From Maritalea mobilis (lineage in GTDB: Bacteria > Pseudomonadota > Alphaproteobacteria > Rhizobiales > Devosiaceae), in contig NZ_SNYR01000001.1 in the NCBI RefSeq assembly GCF_004363175.1, positions 1,178,001 through 1,242,000 on the forward strand: a stretch of DNA of 64,000 nucleotides, read 5' to 3'. This document shows positions 9,905 to 18,771 of this stretch, in pieces. Within the stretch, counting starts at the first letter, position 1, and each line of letters begins with the position of its first letter. Made by a program: the position numbers and the translations under genes. The notes beneath the pieces are model-generated. The model worked only from the letters and a program-made list of their open reading frames with translations, was not told the origin of the DNA and did not search any database.

Positions 9905-10906
9905 ATGTTTGATCTTGCATTTATCTGGGCAGGCATCATCGCTTTTGCCGTGCTGGTTTATGTGGTGCTAGATGGCTTTGACCTCGGCATCGGCATCCTT
10001 TTTCCGTTCGGCAAATCAGAAAAAGACCAAGATGTGATGATGAATTCCATCGCCCCCGTGTGGGATGGCAATGAAACATGGTTGGTGCTTGGCGGTGGCG
10101 GCCTGTTCGCCGTGTTCCCCCTCGCCTATGCGGTGGTTATGCCCGCACTATATGTGCCCATCATCCTTATGCTTATCGCCTTGATTTTCCGTGGCGTTGC
10201 ATTTGAATATCGCTGGCGCACCAAACGCTGGAAAAAGGTTTGGGACGCAGCCTTCTTTGGTGGCTCCCTCATTGCCACCTTTATGCAAGGCATTGCGCTC
10301 GGCGCATTGGTGCAAGGCATTGAAATAGAAAACCGCGCCTATGCTGGCGGCTGGTGGGATTGGCTGACACCATTCTCAATCCTCACTGGCTTTGCTTTGA
10401 TCGCCGGCTATGCCTTGTTGGGAGCAACCTTTCTCATCCTGAAAACCGAGCATGAGTTGCAGGCACAAATGCGCAATTATGCGTGGAAATTGGGCATCGC
10501 CACACTGGGCTTTATTGGCGTGGTAAGCTTGCTCACCCCGCTCCAAGACAGTGTTTACTTCGAGCGCTGGTTCAACTTCCCGGGCAGCCTCTACACTATA
10601 TTTGTGCCCGCGCTGGTGGCACTTGCTGCCTTTATGCTGTTCAGCGGCCTCAAAGCGAAAAAGGACGCGACGCCATTCCTGTCATCGCTTGCCCTGTTCG
10701 TGCTCAGCTTTGTCGGCCTTGGCATATCCTTTTATCCACACATGGTGCCGCCCAGCCTCACCATTTGGCAAGCCGCCGCACCTGAAAGCAGCCTGTGGTT
10801 TACGCTGGTTGGCACCATTGTGCTGATCCCACTGATCTTAGGATACACCGCCTATGCCTATTGGGTTTTCCGCGGCAAAACTGATCCTGATGCGGGCTAT
10901 CACTAA
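9905..10906 (+). CDS. cioB: Cytochrome bd-type quinol oxidase subunit II
   Basis: The 333-residue partner of CioA has about eight or nine membrane segments. It starts with FIWAGIIAFAVLVYVVLDGFDLGIGIL, the family signature, and continues with MNSIAPVWDGNETWLVLGGGGLFAVFP. It begins one base after the cioA stop and its stop shares one base with the following start (TAATG). The subunit structurally stabilises the oxidase. Assignment is secure; cydB would be an equally valid name. Confidence 0.93.
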   Translation: MFDLAFIWAGIIAFAVLVYVVLDGFDLGIGILFPFGKSEKDQDVMMNSIAPVWDGNETWLVLGGGGLFAVFPLAYAVVMPALYVPIILMLIALIFRGVAFEYRWRTKRWKKVWDAAFFGGSLIATFMQGIALGALVQGIEIENRAYAGGWWDWLTPFSILTGFALIAGYALLGATFLILKTEHELQAQMRNYAWKLGIATLGFIGVVSLLTPLQDSVYFERWFNFPGSLYTIFVPALVALAAFMLFSGLKAKKDATPFLSSLALFVLSFVGLGISFYPHMVPPSLTIWQAAAPESSLWFTLVGTIVLIPLILGYTAYAYWVFRGKTDPDAGYH

Positions 10907-11016
10907 TGGCAGAAAAATCACTGATCAAACGCTTGGGTTGGTTTGCGCTGCTTTGGTTCGCCAGCGTCCTCGCGCTCGGCCTTGTGGCGTACATCATTCG
11001 CCTGTTCATCACCTAA
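10906..11016 (+). CDS. 36-residue single-span membrane protein of the bd oxidase operon (DUF2474-like)
   Basis: A small frame begins at the ATG that overlaps the cioB stop (TAATG) and encodes MAEKSLIKRLGWFALLWFAS followed by VLALGLVAYIIRLFIT. It has a basic N-terminus and one hydrophobic helix (residues 11-33). Its sequence and position match the DUF2474 proteins that follow cioAB in many proteobacteria. Such proteins are thought to be small subunits or assembly factors comparable to CydX. A terminator follows directly, so it is the last gene of the operon. Confidence 0.82.
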   Translation: MAEKSLIKRLGWFALLWFASVLALGLVAYIIRLFIT

Positions 11017-11020
11017 ACAA

Positions 11021-11054
11021 AAAGGCCGTGCCAACATATCGTCGGCACGGCCTT
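11021..11054. terminator. Bidirectional intrinsic terminator between cio operon and chemoreceptor gene
   Basis: A perfect 12-base inverted repeat pairs AAAGGCCGTGCC (11021-11032) with GGCACGGCCTTT (11043-11054) around a 10-base loop. T-rich sequence follows on the plus side, and the oppositely oriented gene ends at 11078. It can serve both convergent transcripts. Confidence 0.85.
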
Positions 11055-11077
11055 TGATTTTTATCGTTCGAAGCTAC

Positions 11078-13333
11078 CTAGGCAGCAAAGCCTGCATCCA
11101 ACTCGCGCTCAGAAACGGTGCGGTCTGTTTTGAATACGTCAACAATGCGGTCCAACTCGCTCGCTTGCGCTTCGGTCTGCTCAATCGCTGCGTTTGTTTC
11201 TTCCACCAAAGCCGCGTTGTGCTGGGTCATGGTATCCATGTCACGCACTGCGATATTCACTTCTTCAATGGCAGAGGCTTGTTCTTTGCTGTCTTGGGCA
11301 ATCCCCTCAATCAGCACATCATTTTCCTTCACCGCGTCCAACATATGCTGCAACCGTTCAGAGGCAGAAGCGACCAAAGCAGAACCATTCTCAACTTCCG
11401 TTGCGCTTTGCTCAATCAGCATTTTCACTTCGTTTGAAGCTTCTGCAGCACTTTGTGCCAAACGCCGCACTTCAATCGCCACAACAGCAAAGCCTTTGCC
11501 CGCTTCACCCGCACGCGCGGCTTCAACAGAGGCATTCAACGCCAGCAGATTGGTTTGGAAGGCGATATCGTCAATCATGCCGATAATGTTAGAAATCTTG
11601 CCAGAGGACGCTTTGATCTGTTCCATAGCGCCATTGGCTTGGGTCATCACATCACCGCCCGCTTGCGCTTCTTCCCGCACGTGACGAGACTTGGCAGAGG
11701 CTTCGCTCGCGCGGCGTGAATTGTCCACCACAGTACTGGCCAATTGTTCAATCGCGGCTGACGTCTCTTCAATGGTTGCGGCCTGCTTTGTGGTGCGCTC
11801 GCTCAAATCGTTCGCACCCGCCAAAATCTCACCAGTTGCTTGCTTCACACCGCGTGAAGTGGTGCGCAAGCGATCAACAATTTCGCTCAACTTGTCAGCC
11901 ACCGCGTTGGTATCTGTTTTCAACTTGTCGAATGCGCCCTGATAGTGGCCATTCACCCGCTTGGACAAATCGGTTTGTGCCAATGCAGCCAGCACTTCGC
12001 CAGTCTCATCCAAACCACGATCTACAGTTTCCACCAGTGAATTCACCGCATCGCCCAATTGCTGCAAATCTTCTTGGTCGTAATGCCCTTCGATCCGCTG
12101 CGAAAAGTCACCCGCAACCGCGGCTGATACAACACGACGAACTTCCCCCTGCAACGCATTGCGCACTTCTTGCTCACTACGCTCGCGCGCGCGTGTTTTC
12201 TCTTTTTCCTCGTCCAAATGGCGCATTTCCAACCCGTTAGACCGGAATGTCTCCAACGCACGGGCCATCAAGCCCAATTCGTTAGACTGTGGCGCGTCAC
12301 TCAAATCCACATCAAATTCGCCTTTAGCCAAACGCTCCATGTTCAACGACATGTTTGAAATGGTCCGGGTAAGCCAATTGCCGGTTGCAAACGCCAAAAG
12401 CGCACCAAGGAGTGTGGCAAGCCCGCCCACTGCCAAAACAATAGTTGTCGCATTCTGCGCAGTTGCCTGCGCAACAGGGCCAAGTGCATCTTGGTTTTCG
12501 CGCACAACGCCGGTCAATTGATCATAGCTTGTGGCCAGCGTATCGGCATAAGCCTGCATATCTTGTGTCGCCAACTCATTGATGGACATCGCAAAGTCAC
12601 GGCTTTGCGCCATCAACTCACGATATTCAGCAAGGCTTTTTGAAACCGCAGTCAACTCAGCTTCCAACCGACCAGAACGATCTGTTTTGATCAATTTATC
12701 AAACAATTGAGAAGTTGCAGTGGCTTGCGTTTCAAACGCTGTAAAAGTTGTCTCATCAAAAGTTTGGAAATATTGATAGCCCAACATTTGTAACTGGCTA
12801 GACTGGTTTGCCGCTTGCCCAACAGATGCTGCAGTGGCTGGCGTAAACACCAAATTTGTCTTTTCCAGCAACGCGGCTGTTGTGTTCGACAGATTGTCTT
12901 TTGCTGCCGCTAGCTGCGCCATAATCTCGGCACGCTGCTCTTCCAAAATGATGATAGTGTCAAACGTATCGCGCAGATTTGCCCCAGCTTCCTCAATGGT
13001 TCTGATTTCTTCCATCGCGGCCGGAAAATCCGCAAATTTAACCACACCATCTGGGTCATTCGTGGCCACATCATCAATCCAAACGCGCGCCTCTTGTGCT
13101 TGCGCAGTGGTTGGTGCAGCGGAATATTTTTGGATGGAAAGCACCATCTGATGATAGTCAGCAACATAGTCGCTAATTTCACCTGCTTGCGAAATAGTAT
13201 GTTGATAGCGTTCAGAAACACTCGAGAGCGTTTGCAGCCCGAGATAAGCGGCCACACTCACCACCACCAGAAACACCACCATGGCGCCAAAGCCACCGAT
13301 GATGCGGGCTCTAATTCCCAAATTCGCAAACAT
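11078..13333 (-). CDS. Methyl-accepting chemotaxis protein
   Basis: A 751-residue transmembrane chemoreceptor. TM1 spans about residues 11-32, a helical periplasmic sensor domain of about 265 residues follows, and TM2 lies near 299-319. HAMP segments follow: one at once after TM2 and a second around residues 400-490. The C-terminal signalling domain has the kinase-binding hairpin [20 protein letters not shown] followed by [20 protein letters not shown]. There is no C-terminal NWETF-type pentapeptide for CheR/CheB tethering. The ligand is unknown. It is a lone gene with no che genes near it. Confidence 0.93.
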   Translation of the reverse strand: MFANLGIRARIIGGFGAMVVFLVVVSVAAYLGLQTLSSVSERYQHTISQAGEISDYVADYHQMVLSIQKYSAAPTTAQAQEARVWIDDVATNDPDGVVKFADFPAAMEEIRTIEEAGANLRDTFDTIIILEEQRAEIMAQLAAAKDNLSNTTAALLEKTNLVFTPATAASVGQAANQSSQLQMLGYQYFQTFDETTFTAFETQATATSQLFDKLIKTDRSGRLEAELTAVSKSLAEYRELMAQSRDFAMSINELATQDMQAYADTLATSYDQLTGVVRENQDALGPVAQATAQNATTIVLAVGGLATLLGALLAFATGNWLTRTISNMSLNMERLAKGEFDVDLSDAPQSNELGLMARALETFRSNGLEMRHLDEEKEKTRARERSEQEVRNALQGEVRRVVSAAVAGDFSQRIEGHYDQEDLQQLGDAVNSLVETVDRGLDETGEVLAALAQTDLSKRVNGHYQGAFDKLKTDTNAVADKLSEIVDRLRTTSRGVKQATGEILAGANDLSERTTKQAATIEETSAAIEQLASTVVDNSRRASEASAKSRHVREEAQAGGDVMTQANGAMEQIKASSGKISNIIGMIDDIAFQTNLLALNASVEAARAGEAGKGFAVVAIEVRRLAQSAAEASNEVKMLIEQSATEVENGSALVASASERLQHMLDAVKENDVLIEGIAQDSKEQASAIEEVNIAVRDMDTMTQHNAALVEETNAAIEQTEAQASELDRIVDVFKTDRTVSERELDAGFAA

Positions 13334-13540
13334 GTTATGATACCTTTAGAGACAAAAATAATGTAACCAATATCGTGCCAACTGGTTAAGGATGCTTAAA
13401 AAATAGGCAGCCCCATCAAAATAATTTTACTAACTTCTTGAGTTTGAATTTCGTTAAATAACAAATTGAAATAATTAGCATTTTTTCGAAAAGAGCAAAG
13501 CGCTTTATTTGCCAAAATCCTTCAAAATCAAGCCTTTGGC

Positions 13541-13768
13541 CTACTTCTCCGCCTCAGCGATCAAGCCCCGCACCCATTTGTTGCAAAGCCAGGTGGCAGG
13601 CACCGCAAATGGAACGGCGAACAACATGGCTTGATAAGGCGATAGCACCGACAAGCCGACAATTTGCCACCCTAAACTCAGCATAAACAAATTGATCGCA
13701 ACGGCGCCCCAAACGAATGGGTAAAGCACAAATGCAAGCGGATCGATTTTTGAAATTTGGCCATCCAT
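13541..13768 (-). CDS. NnrT-like small membrane protein, divergent from norCB
   Basis: The 75-residue protein begins MDGQISKIDPLAFVLYPFVW and has two hydrophobic segments (about residues 12-35 and 40-62). They are linked by VLSP, with PATWLCNKWVRGL near the end. It resembles the small NnrT proteins found in nitric oxide reductase regions of alphaproteobacteria; this is a judgement from memory of the pattern. The start ATG 13766-13768 has an AAGGAG ribosome site. The gene shares a 120-base divergent region, containing an NnrR-type box, with norC. Confidence 0.5.
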   Translation of the reverse strand: MDGQISKIDPLAFVLYPFVWGAVAINLFMLSLGWQIVGLSVLSPYQAMLFAVPFAVPATWLCNKWVRGLIAEAEK

Positions 13769-13814
13769 AGAGATCTCCTTTTCCCCAACATAGCGAACGC
13801 CAATTGCTGGTTCT

Positions 13815-13828
13815 TTGCGCAGACGCAA
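13815..13828. promoter_or_regulatory. NnrR/Crp-Fnr-type operator between nnrT-like gene and norC
   Basis: TTGCG-CAGA-CGCAA is a perfect palindrome with the 4-base spacer of the Crp-Fnr family; the full symmetry extends to 9-base arms (13811-13832). It matches the TTGCG-N4 half-sites described for NnrR, the nitric-oxide-responsive activator of nor genes in Rhodobacter. Its centre lies about 68 bases before the norC start and about 53 before the divergent gene. Confidence 0.72.
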
Positions 13829-13889
13829 AGAAGAGATCGAGTGAATCGCTAATTTGCCTCCATCTGCACGTTTCTAAAAGGAGGTAAGC

Positions 13890-14342
13890 ATGCGGGAAGT
13901 TCTCACGAAGAACGCAGCACGCAATATTTTTTATGGCGGATCGCTGTTCTTCATCCTGATATTTGTGGGTCTTTCTGCCCACTCTCATTGGTATATCCAA
14001 AATGTTTCAACTGACCATGCAGGGCTGAACGAAAGCGTGGCCAAAGGTAAACGCATTTGGGAAGTTAAAGCCTGCATCAACTGCCACTCGATTTTGGGCG
14101 AAGGCGCTTACTTTGCGCCAGAGCTTGGCAATGTGATGCGGCGCTGGGGTGTACAGGAAGATCCTGAAACCGCCTTTGAAGTGTTCAAAGGTTGGATGGA
14201 AGCTCAACCCACAGGCATCGAAGGCCGTCGCCAAATGCCGCAATTCAATTTGACCGATGAAGAATTAAAGCACCTGACAGACTTTCTACTCTGGACAGGC
14301 ACAATCGACACCCAGGGCTGGCCGCCCAACGATGCCGGTTAG
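13890..14342 (+). CDS. norC: Nitric oxide reductase subunit C (cytochrome c)
   Basis: NorC is the membrane-anchored monoheme cytochrome c that passes electrons to NorB. The 150-residue protein has an N-terminal anchor (about residues 14-33). It has the heme site CINCH at 62-66 and a likely axial methionine in RQMPQF near residue 116. A very strong AAAGGAGGT ribosome site precedes the ATG. It is the first gene of norCBQD and lies directly downstream of the NnrR-type box. Confidence 0.96.
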   Translation: MREVLTKNAARNIFYGGSLFFILIFVGLSAHSHWYIQNVSTDHAGLNESVAKGKRIWEVKACINCHSILGEGAYFAPELGNVMRRWGVQEDPETAFEVFKGWMEAQPTGIEGRRQMPQFNLTDEELKHLTDFLLWTGTIDTQGWPPNDAG

Positions 14343-14355
14343 AAAGGGCTGAACA

Positions 14356-15735
14356 ATGAAATTTGAAACTCAAAAAATCGCATTTGCGTATTTCACCTTC
14401 GCGCTGATCCTATTCGCCGTGCAGGTGACGGGCGGTCTGCTGGCGGGTTTGGTTTATGTCATTCCCAATTTCCTGTCGGACATTTTGCCCTTCAACATCA
14501 TCCGCATGCTGCACACCAACAGTTTGATTGTGTGGCTCATCACCAGCTTCTTCGGCGCCGCCTATTTCCTCGTGCCGGAAGAAGCTGAACGTGAAATCCA
14601 TTCGCCGCTTCTGGCCTATATTCAATTGGCCATTTTGGTGCTGGGCACTGTCGGCGTGGTCATCACCTATGTGTTCAATATTTTTGAAGGCAACTGGCTG
14701 CTCGGCAAAGATGGCCGCGAATTCCTAGAGCAACCCGGCTGGGTGAAACTGGGCATCGTCGCTGCCGCGCTGATCTTTTTGTACAACATCTCAATGACCG
14801 TACTGAAGGGCCGCAAAACAGCCATCTCAAACATCTTGATCGTGGGCCTCTGGGGCTTGGCATTGCTGTTCCTCTTCGCCTTCGTCAATCCAGAAAACTT
14901 GGCGTTGGATAAGCAATATTGGTGGTATGTCGTGCACCTTTGGGTAGAAGGCGTTTGGGAATTGATCATGGCGTCAATCCTCGCCTATCTGATGCTGAAG
15001 CTCACCGGCGTTGACCGGGAGATCGTGGAAAAATGGCTTTATGTCATTGTCGCCACAGCTTTGTTCTCCGGCATTTTGGGCACTGGTCACCACTATTATT
15101 GGATCGGCACCCCCGGCTATTGGCAGTGGATCGGCTCTATCTTCTCTTCACTCGAAGTGGTTCCTTTCTTCGGCATGATGGCTTTTGCCTTTGTCATGGT
15201 ATGGAAAGGTCGTCGTGACCACCCAAACAAGGCCGCATTGCTCTGGTCATTGGGTTGTGCCACCCTCGCCTTCTTCGGCGCGGGCGTGTGGGGCTTCCTG
15301 CACACTCTGCACGGGGTGAACTATTACACCCACGGCACCCAAATCACCGCGGCGCACGGTCACTTGGCCTTCTTCGGCGCATATGTAGCGCTCAGCTTGG
15401 CGATCATGACCTACGCAATGCCAATCCTGCGCAACCGTGATCCTTACAATCAGGTGCTCAACATGGCCTCTTTCTGGCTCATGTCTGGCGGCATGGTGTT
15501 CATGACTTTCGTGCTTACTTTTGCTGGCACTGTGCAAACCCACCTTCAACGGGTGCGCGGTGAAGACTATATGAGCGTGCAGGACGATCTGACCCTGTTC
15601 ATGTGGATGCGTTTCGGCGCTGGCGTTGCTGTGGTGCTTGGCGTGTTGCTGTTCCTCTACGCGATCTTTGTTCCGAAAAAGGAAATCATCCAACCGGGCA
15701 AGCAAGTCGCTGATGCAACAGCACCTGCGGAGTAA
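14356..15735 (+). CDS. norB: Nitric oxide reductase subunit B (catalytic, cNOR)
   Basis: NorB is the heme-copper-family catalytic subunit that reduces two NO to N2O at a heme b3/non-heme iron centre. The 459-residue, roughly 12-helix protein contains VHLWVEGVWELI with the conserved glutamates. It also has GTGHHYYWIG with metal-ligand histidines and HTLHGVNYYTHGTQITAAHG. No N-terminal quinol-oxidising extension is present, so it is the cytochrome c-dependent type, consistent with norC 13 bases upstream. Confidence 0.96.
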   Translation: MKFETQKIAFAYFTFALILFAVQVTGGLLAGLVYVIPNFLSDILPFNIIRMLHTNSLIVWLITSFFGAAYFLVPEEAEREIHSPLLAYIQLAILVLGTVGVVITYVFNIFEGNWLLGKDGREFLEQPGWVKLGIVAAALIFLYNISMTVLKGRKTAISNILIVGLWGLALLFLFAFVNPENLALDKQYWWYVVHLWVEGVWELIMASILAYLMLKLTGVDREIVEKWLYVIVATALFSGILGTGHHYYWIGTPGYWQWIGSIFSSLEVVPFFGMMAFAFVMVWKGRRDHPNKAALLWSLGCATLAFFGAGVWGFLHTLHGVNYYTHGTQITAAHGHLAFFGAYVALSLAIMTYAMPILRNRDPYNQVLNMASFWLMSGGMVFMTFVLTFAGTVQTHLQRVRGEDYMSVQDDLTLFMWMRFGAGVAVVLGVLLFLYAIFVPKKEIIQPGKQVADATAPAE

Positions 15736-15740
15736 TCGCC

Positions 15741-16556
15741 ATGGATAGAACATTCGAAAACACAAATGGAAAGGACGGGGTGCAAACCCCGTTCTACCTG
15801 CCACAAGCAGACGAATGCGCTCTGTTTGAAGCCGCCTATGCCAACAACCTGCCCTTACTTTTAAAGGGACCAACAGGCTGCGGCAAAACCCGTTTCGTGT
15901 CCCACATGGCCGCAAAGCTAGGCAAAAAGCTCTACACCGTCGCCTGCCATGACGATCTGTCGGCAGCCGATCTGATCGGACGCTATTTGCTCAAAGGCGG
16001 CGAAACTGTGTGGGTGGACGGTCCTCTCACCCGCGCCGTGCGGGAAGGTGCAATCTGCTATCTCGACGAGGTGGTAGAAGCCCGTAAAGACGTGACCGTG
16101 GTGCTACACCCGCTCACCGATGATCGGCGCATTCTGCCCATCGATCGCACGGGCGAGGAATTGGAAGCAACGCCCGGCTTTATGCTCGTGGCGTCGTACA
16201 ACCCGGGCTATCAGAACATTCTGAAAACCCTCAAGCCCTCCACCCGACAGCGCTTTCTCGCGATGGAATTTGGCTTCCCTGCCTTTGACCAAGAAGTGCA
16301 GATCGTGATGCGCGAAAGTGGCTTAAGCCAATCACGCACCGAACTGCTGGTGCGGCTGGCAGGCAAATTGCGGGCGTTGAAAGGTCAGGATTTGGAAGAA
16401 GGCATTTCCACCCGCCTGATCGTTTATGCCGCCACCATGATCGAAAAAGGCATGCCTGTGGAACGGGCCGTGCAATCAGCCATGATTGAGCCTTTGACCG
16501 ACGATGATGACGTGAAACTAGGCCTTAATGACCTCGTGACCGCCGTGATTGGATAA
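15741..16556 (+). CDS. norQ: NorQ, MoxR-type AAA+ ATPase for NO reductase activation
   Basis: The 271-residue AAA+ protein has Walker A GPTGCGKT at residues 43-50, Walker B-like AICYLDEVVEA and the sensor segment VASYNPGYQN. NorQ works with NorD to insert the non-heme iron or otherwise mature NorCB. It follows norB by five bases with a GGAG ribosome site in the gap. It could also be called a CbbQ/NirQ/NorQ family member; the operon decides for NorQ. Confidence 0.94.
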   Translation: MDRTFENTNGKDGVQTPFYLPQADECALFEAAYANNLPLLLKGPTGCGKTRFVSHMAAKLGKKLYTVACHDDLSAADLIGRYLLKGGETVWVDGPLTRAVREGAICYLDEVVEARKDVTVVLHPLTDDRRILPIDRTGEELEATPGFMLVASYNPGYQNILKTLKPSTRQRFLAMEFGFPAFDQEVQIVMRESGLSQSRTELLVRLAGKLRALKGQDLEEGISTRLIVYAATMIEKGMPVERAVQSAMIEPLTDDDDVKLGLNDLVTAVIG

Positions 16557-16557
16557 G

Positions 16558-18510
16558 ATGATGAACAAGACCTTTGATCCCCGCCATATTGAACCTTGGG
16601 AACCAGAAGAAACCATCGGTAAAATCTGGCATGATTTCGCCGCACAAGCCGCCGCGCCTGTTCAATTTGAAGAGGCTACGGTGGAGTTGGGCGAACTGTC
16701 CAAACGCTTGGCTGTGTTCTTTCGGGGTTTGGGCGGGCATCATAGTGTCGACATCCGTCCGGTTGCTGCCGAAATAAGCCATCAACGCTTGTCCTTTCGG
16801 CAAAAACTTGGGCACGAGCAATTAGCCGTTGCCCGTGCCTCCTTTGATGGGGAAGTGCTGCGTCTGCCTGAAAAACTGGCGCTCTTCCCCGATCAAAATG
16901 CAAATGCCGCGCTCTATGTCTGGTTGACCGCAAGCGCGGCCTTTGCCGAAGCTTTTGAACCACAAGATGACCCACTGATTGCCGACCTGATGGCGATCAA
17001 ACGTGCAGGCGAAATCACCCAGCAAGTTATAGAAGAGTGCCCGGGTTTAACTGGGCTAAAAACAGAACTTGCAACCATGAGCCTCTATCTTCGCCCCAAC
17101 CACAAATTGCCGCGCTTTGAAGCAGCGGTGGAAGAACTAATCCAACAAGCGCTAGGCGATAAATCGCCTCTTGGTGTGCAAGCCCAGTTACTGCAAAACC
17201 ATATCCAATCTGGCGACTTTGATGGGCTTATTGCCCCCAATAATTATTGCCCTTTTGCGCCAGTACCCATGTGGTGCGAAAACCGCGACCTGCTGTTCAG
17301 CGCCCCATCTGACGTTGCCACCATGGACGCAGAGCGCACCAAAGAAGTGAACAAGAAAGGCCTGTTCCGCGCCCGGCGGCGCAAATCAGATCAAGCCGAG
17401 CGTAAGGACAGCCTGATCCTGCATAAGTTTGAGGCCATTCTGTCTTGGGCAGAATTTATGAACCTCAATCGCCGCATTGACGATGACGACAATGACGACG
17501 CGAAAAAGGCAGCTGACGATCAGGAGGAAATAGGCCTCGGCCAGATTTCCAAAGCCCCCGCCACAAGGCTGAAACTGCATTTGGATTTGGCCCCCGAGGA
17601 TGTGGACCGCGAACGCCTTGCAGGCAAAGTGCTGTATCCCGAGTGGGACACCCGCACCAACGCCTATTTGCCAGACCATTGTCAGGTTTTCGAATGCAAA
17701 GGCGAGATCAAAGACGACATTCCCTCTTTCCGCGCCGATGCCCAATCCGCCCGCCGCATTAATGCGGTAAAGCGCCAGTTTGAAGCCCTGCGCCCCGGGC
17801 GGGTGATCATCCCCGCTCAACGCGATGGCGAAGAGTTGGATATGGACGCCGCCGTGCGTGCCCAAGCCGACCTGCGTGCCTGTGGCGAAAGCAACGACAA
17901 TATCTGGCGTCAATCGCGTCCTGAAGCGCGCGATCTTGCTGTCTCCATCTTGTTGGACGTGTCTCGCTCCACTGAGAGTGCCGTGGGAAACCGCTCGGTA
18001 ATCGAAGTCGAGCGCGAAGCACTCGCTGCACTCGCATGGGGGTTAGACGCCTGTGGCGATAATTTCGCGATCAACGCCTTTTCATCGCTTAAGCGAGATC
18101 GGGTCTACATCACCAAGTGCAAAGATTTTCATGAGAAAATGTCCACTCAGGTCGAGCAAAAAATCGGTTCCCTCAATCCCGGTTTTTATACGCGCTTAGG
18201 TGCCGCCATTCGCCACACATCGCAGGATTTGGCCAATCAAGCCAGCAACAAGCGCCTGCTGCTGGTGATCACCGATGGCAAGCCTAACGATCTTGACCAT
18301 TATGAAGGCCGACACGGCATTGAAGATACGCGTATGGCCATCAATGAAGCCCGCCGTTTGGGCCACGCCGTTTATGGCATCACCATCGATGCAAAAGGCC
18401 AAAGTTGGTTTGCCCGTATGTTCGGACCCGGTCGTTTTTCAATTATTCCACAGCCTGAAAAACTCACCCAAGCACTACCGCAAATCTATCGGCAATTGGT
18501 GATTGGCTAA
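16558..18510 (+). CDS. norD: NorD, VWA-domain protein for NO reductase activation
   Basis: A large cytoplasmic protein of about 650 residues that ends in a von Willebrand factor A domain. The metal-ion-dependent adhesion motif DVSRSTES is near residue 467, and LLVITDGKPNDLDHYEG follows. A highly charged, acidic stretch (DDDDNDDAKKAADDQEE) lies in the middle, as in other NorD proteins. It partners NorQ in activating the reductase. The start is uncertain: ATG 16558 is one base after the norQ stop, ATG 16561 is next to it, and a TTG at 16549 would overlap norQ. Confidence 0.93.
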   Translation: MMNKTFDPRHIEPWEPEETIGKIWHDFAAQAAAPVQFEEATVELGELSKRLAVFFRGLGGHHSVDIRPVAAEISHQRLSFRQKLGHEQLAVARASFDGEVLRLPEKLALFPDQNANAALYVWLTASAAFAEAFEPQDDPLIADLMAIKRAGEITQQVIEECPGLTGLKTELATMSLYLRPNHKLPRFEAAVEELIQQALGDKSPLGVQAQLLQNHIQSGDFDGLIAPNNYCPFAPVPMWCENRDLLFSAPSDVATMDAERTKEVNKKGLFRARRRKSDQAERKDSLILHKFEAILSWAEFMNLNRRIDDDDNDDAKKAADDQEEIGLGQISKAPATRLKLHLDLAPEDVDRERLAGKVLYPEWDTRTNAYLPDHCQVFECKGEIKDDIPSFRADAQSARRINAVKRQFEALRPGRVIIPAQRDGEELDMDAAVRAQADLRACGESNDNIWRQSRPEARDLAVSILLDVSRSTESAVGNRSVIEVEREALAALAWGLDACGDNFAINAFSSLKRDRVYITKCKDFHEKMSTQVEQKIGSLNPGFYTRLGAAIRHTSQDLANQASNKRLLLVITDGKPNDLDHYEGRHGIEDTRMAINEARRLGHAVYGITIDAKGQSWFARMFGPGRFSIIPQPEKLTQALPQIYRQLVIG

Positions 18511-18518
18511 GTATTTAC

Positions 18519-18533
18519 GGGGCTTTTTGCCCC
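18519..18533 (+). terminator. Candidate terminator after norD
   Basis: GGGGC, TTTTT loop, GCCCC hairpin just eight bases after the norD stop codon. It has a short stem and only a weak downstream T-tract, so termination efficiency is uncertain. Confidence 0.5.
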
Positions 18534-18605
18534 CTTCAATTGAGTACGATCTAAAACGATTTCAATTTTTTCCATCCAGTCAAATGTGACAAAATTGATA
18601 ATTTC

Positions 18606-18635
18606 TTGACAGCATGCAACAAACTGAATGAATAT
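18606..18635 (+). promoter_or_regulatory. Candidate promoter upstream of the potD-like gene
   Basis: TTGACA (18606-18611) is followed after 18 bases by GAATAT (18630-18635), about 140 bases before the substrate-binding protein gene. TGTGAC (about 18587) and GTCACA (about 18645) flank it, an imperfectly spaced symmetric pair that could be coincidental. The rest of the 260-base gap shows nothing I can name. Confidence 0.35.
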
Positions 18636-18771
18636 CTTCAAACTGTCACAAAAGTGCTAAGGTAGTTGAATAGGTGTCACACCATCGCTCAACCTCGGCG
18701 CGATAATAATAAGGGCGCACGCAATTGGGGGAACCGGTCCGCGTTGTGCTTAATTCAAGTGGAGAGAAATC

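Noticed and set aside
16549-16557. TTG at 16549 as the norD start
   Set aside because: It gives only three extra residues, lies inside norQ, and two ATG codons follow at once after the norQ stop. It is kept only as an alternative.
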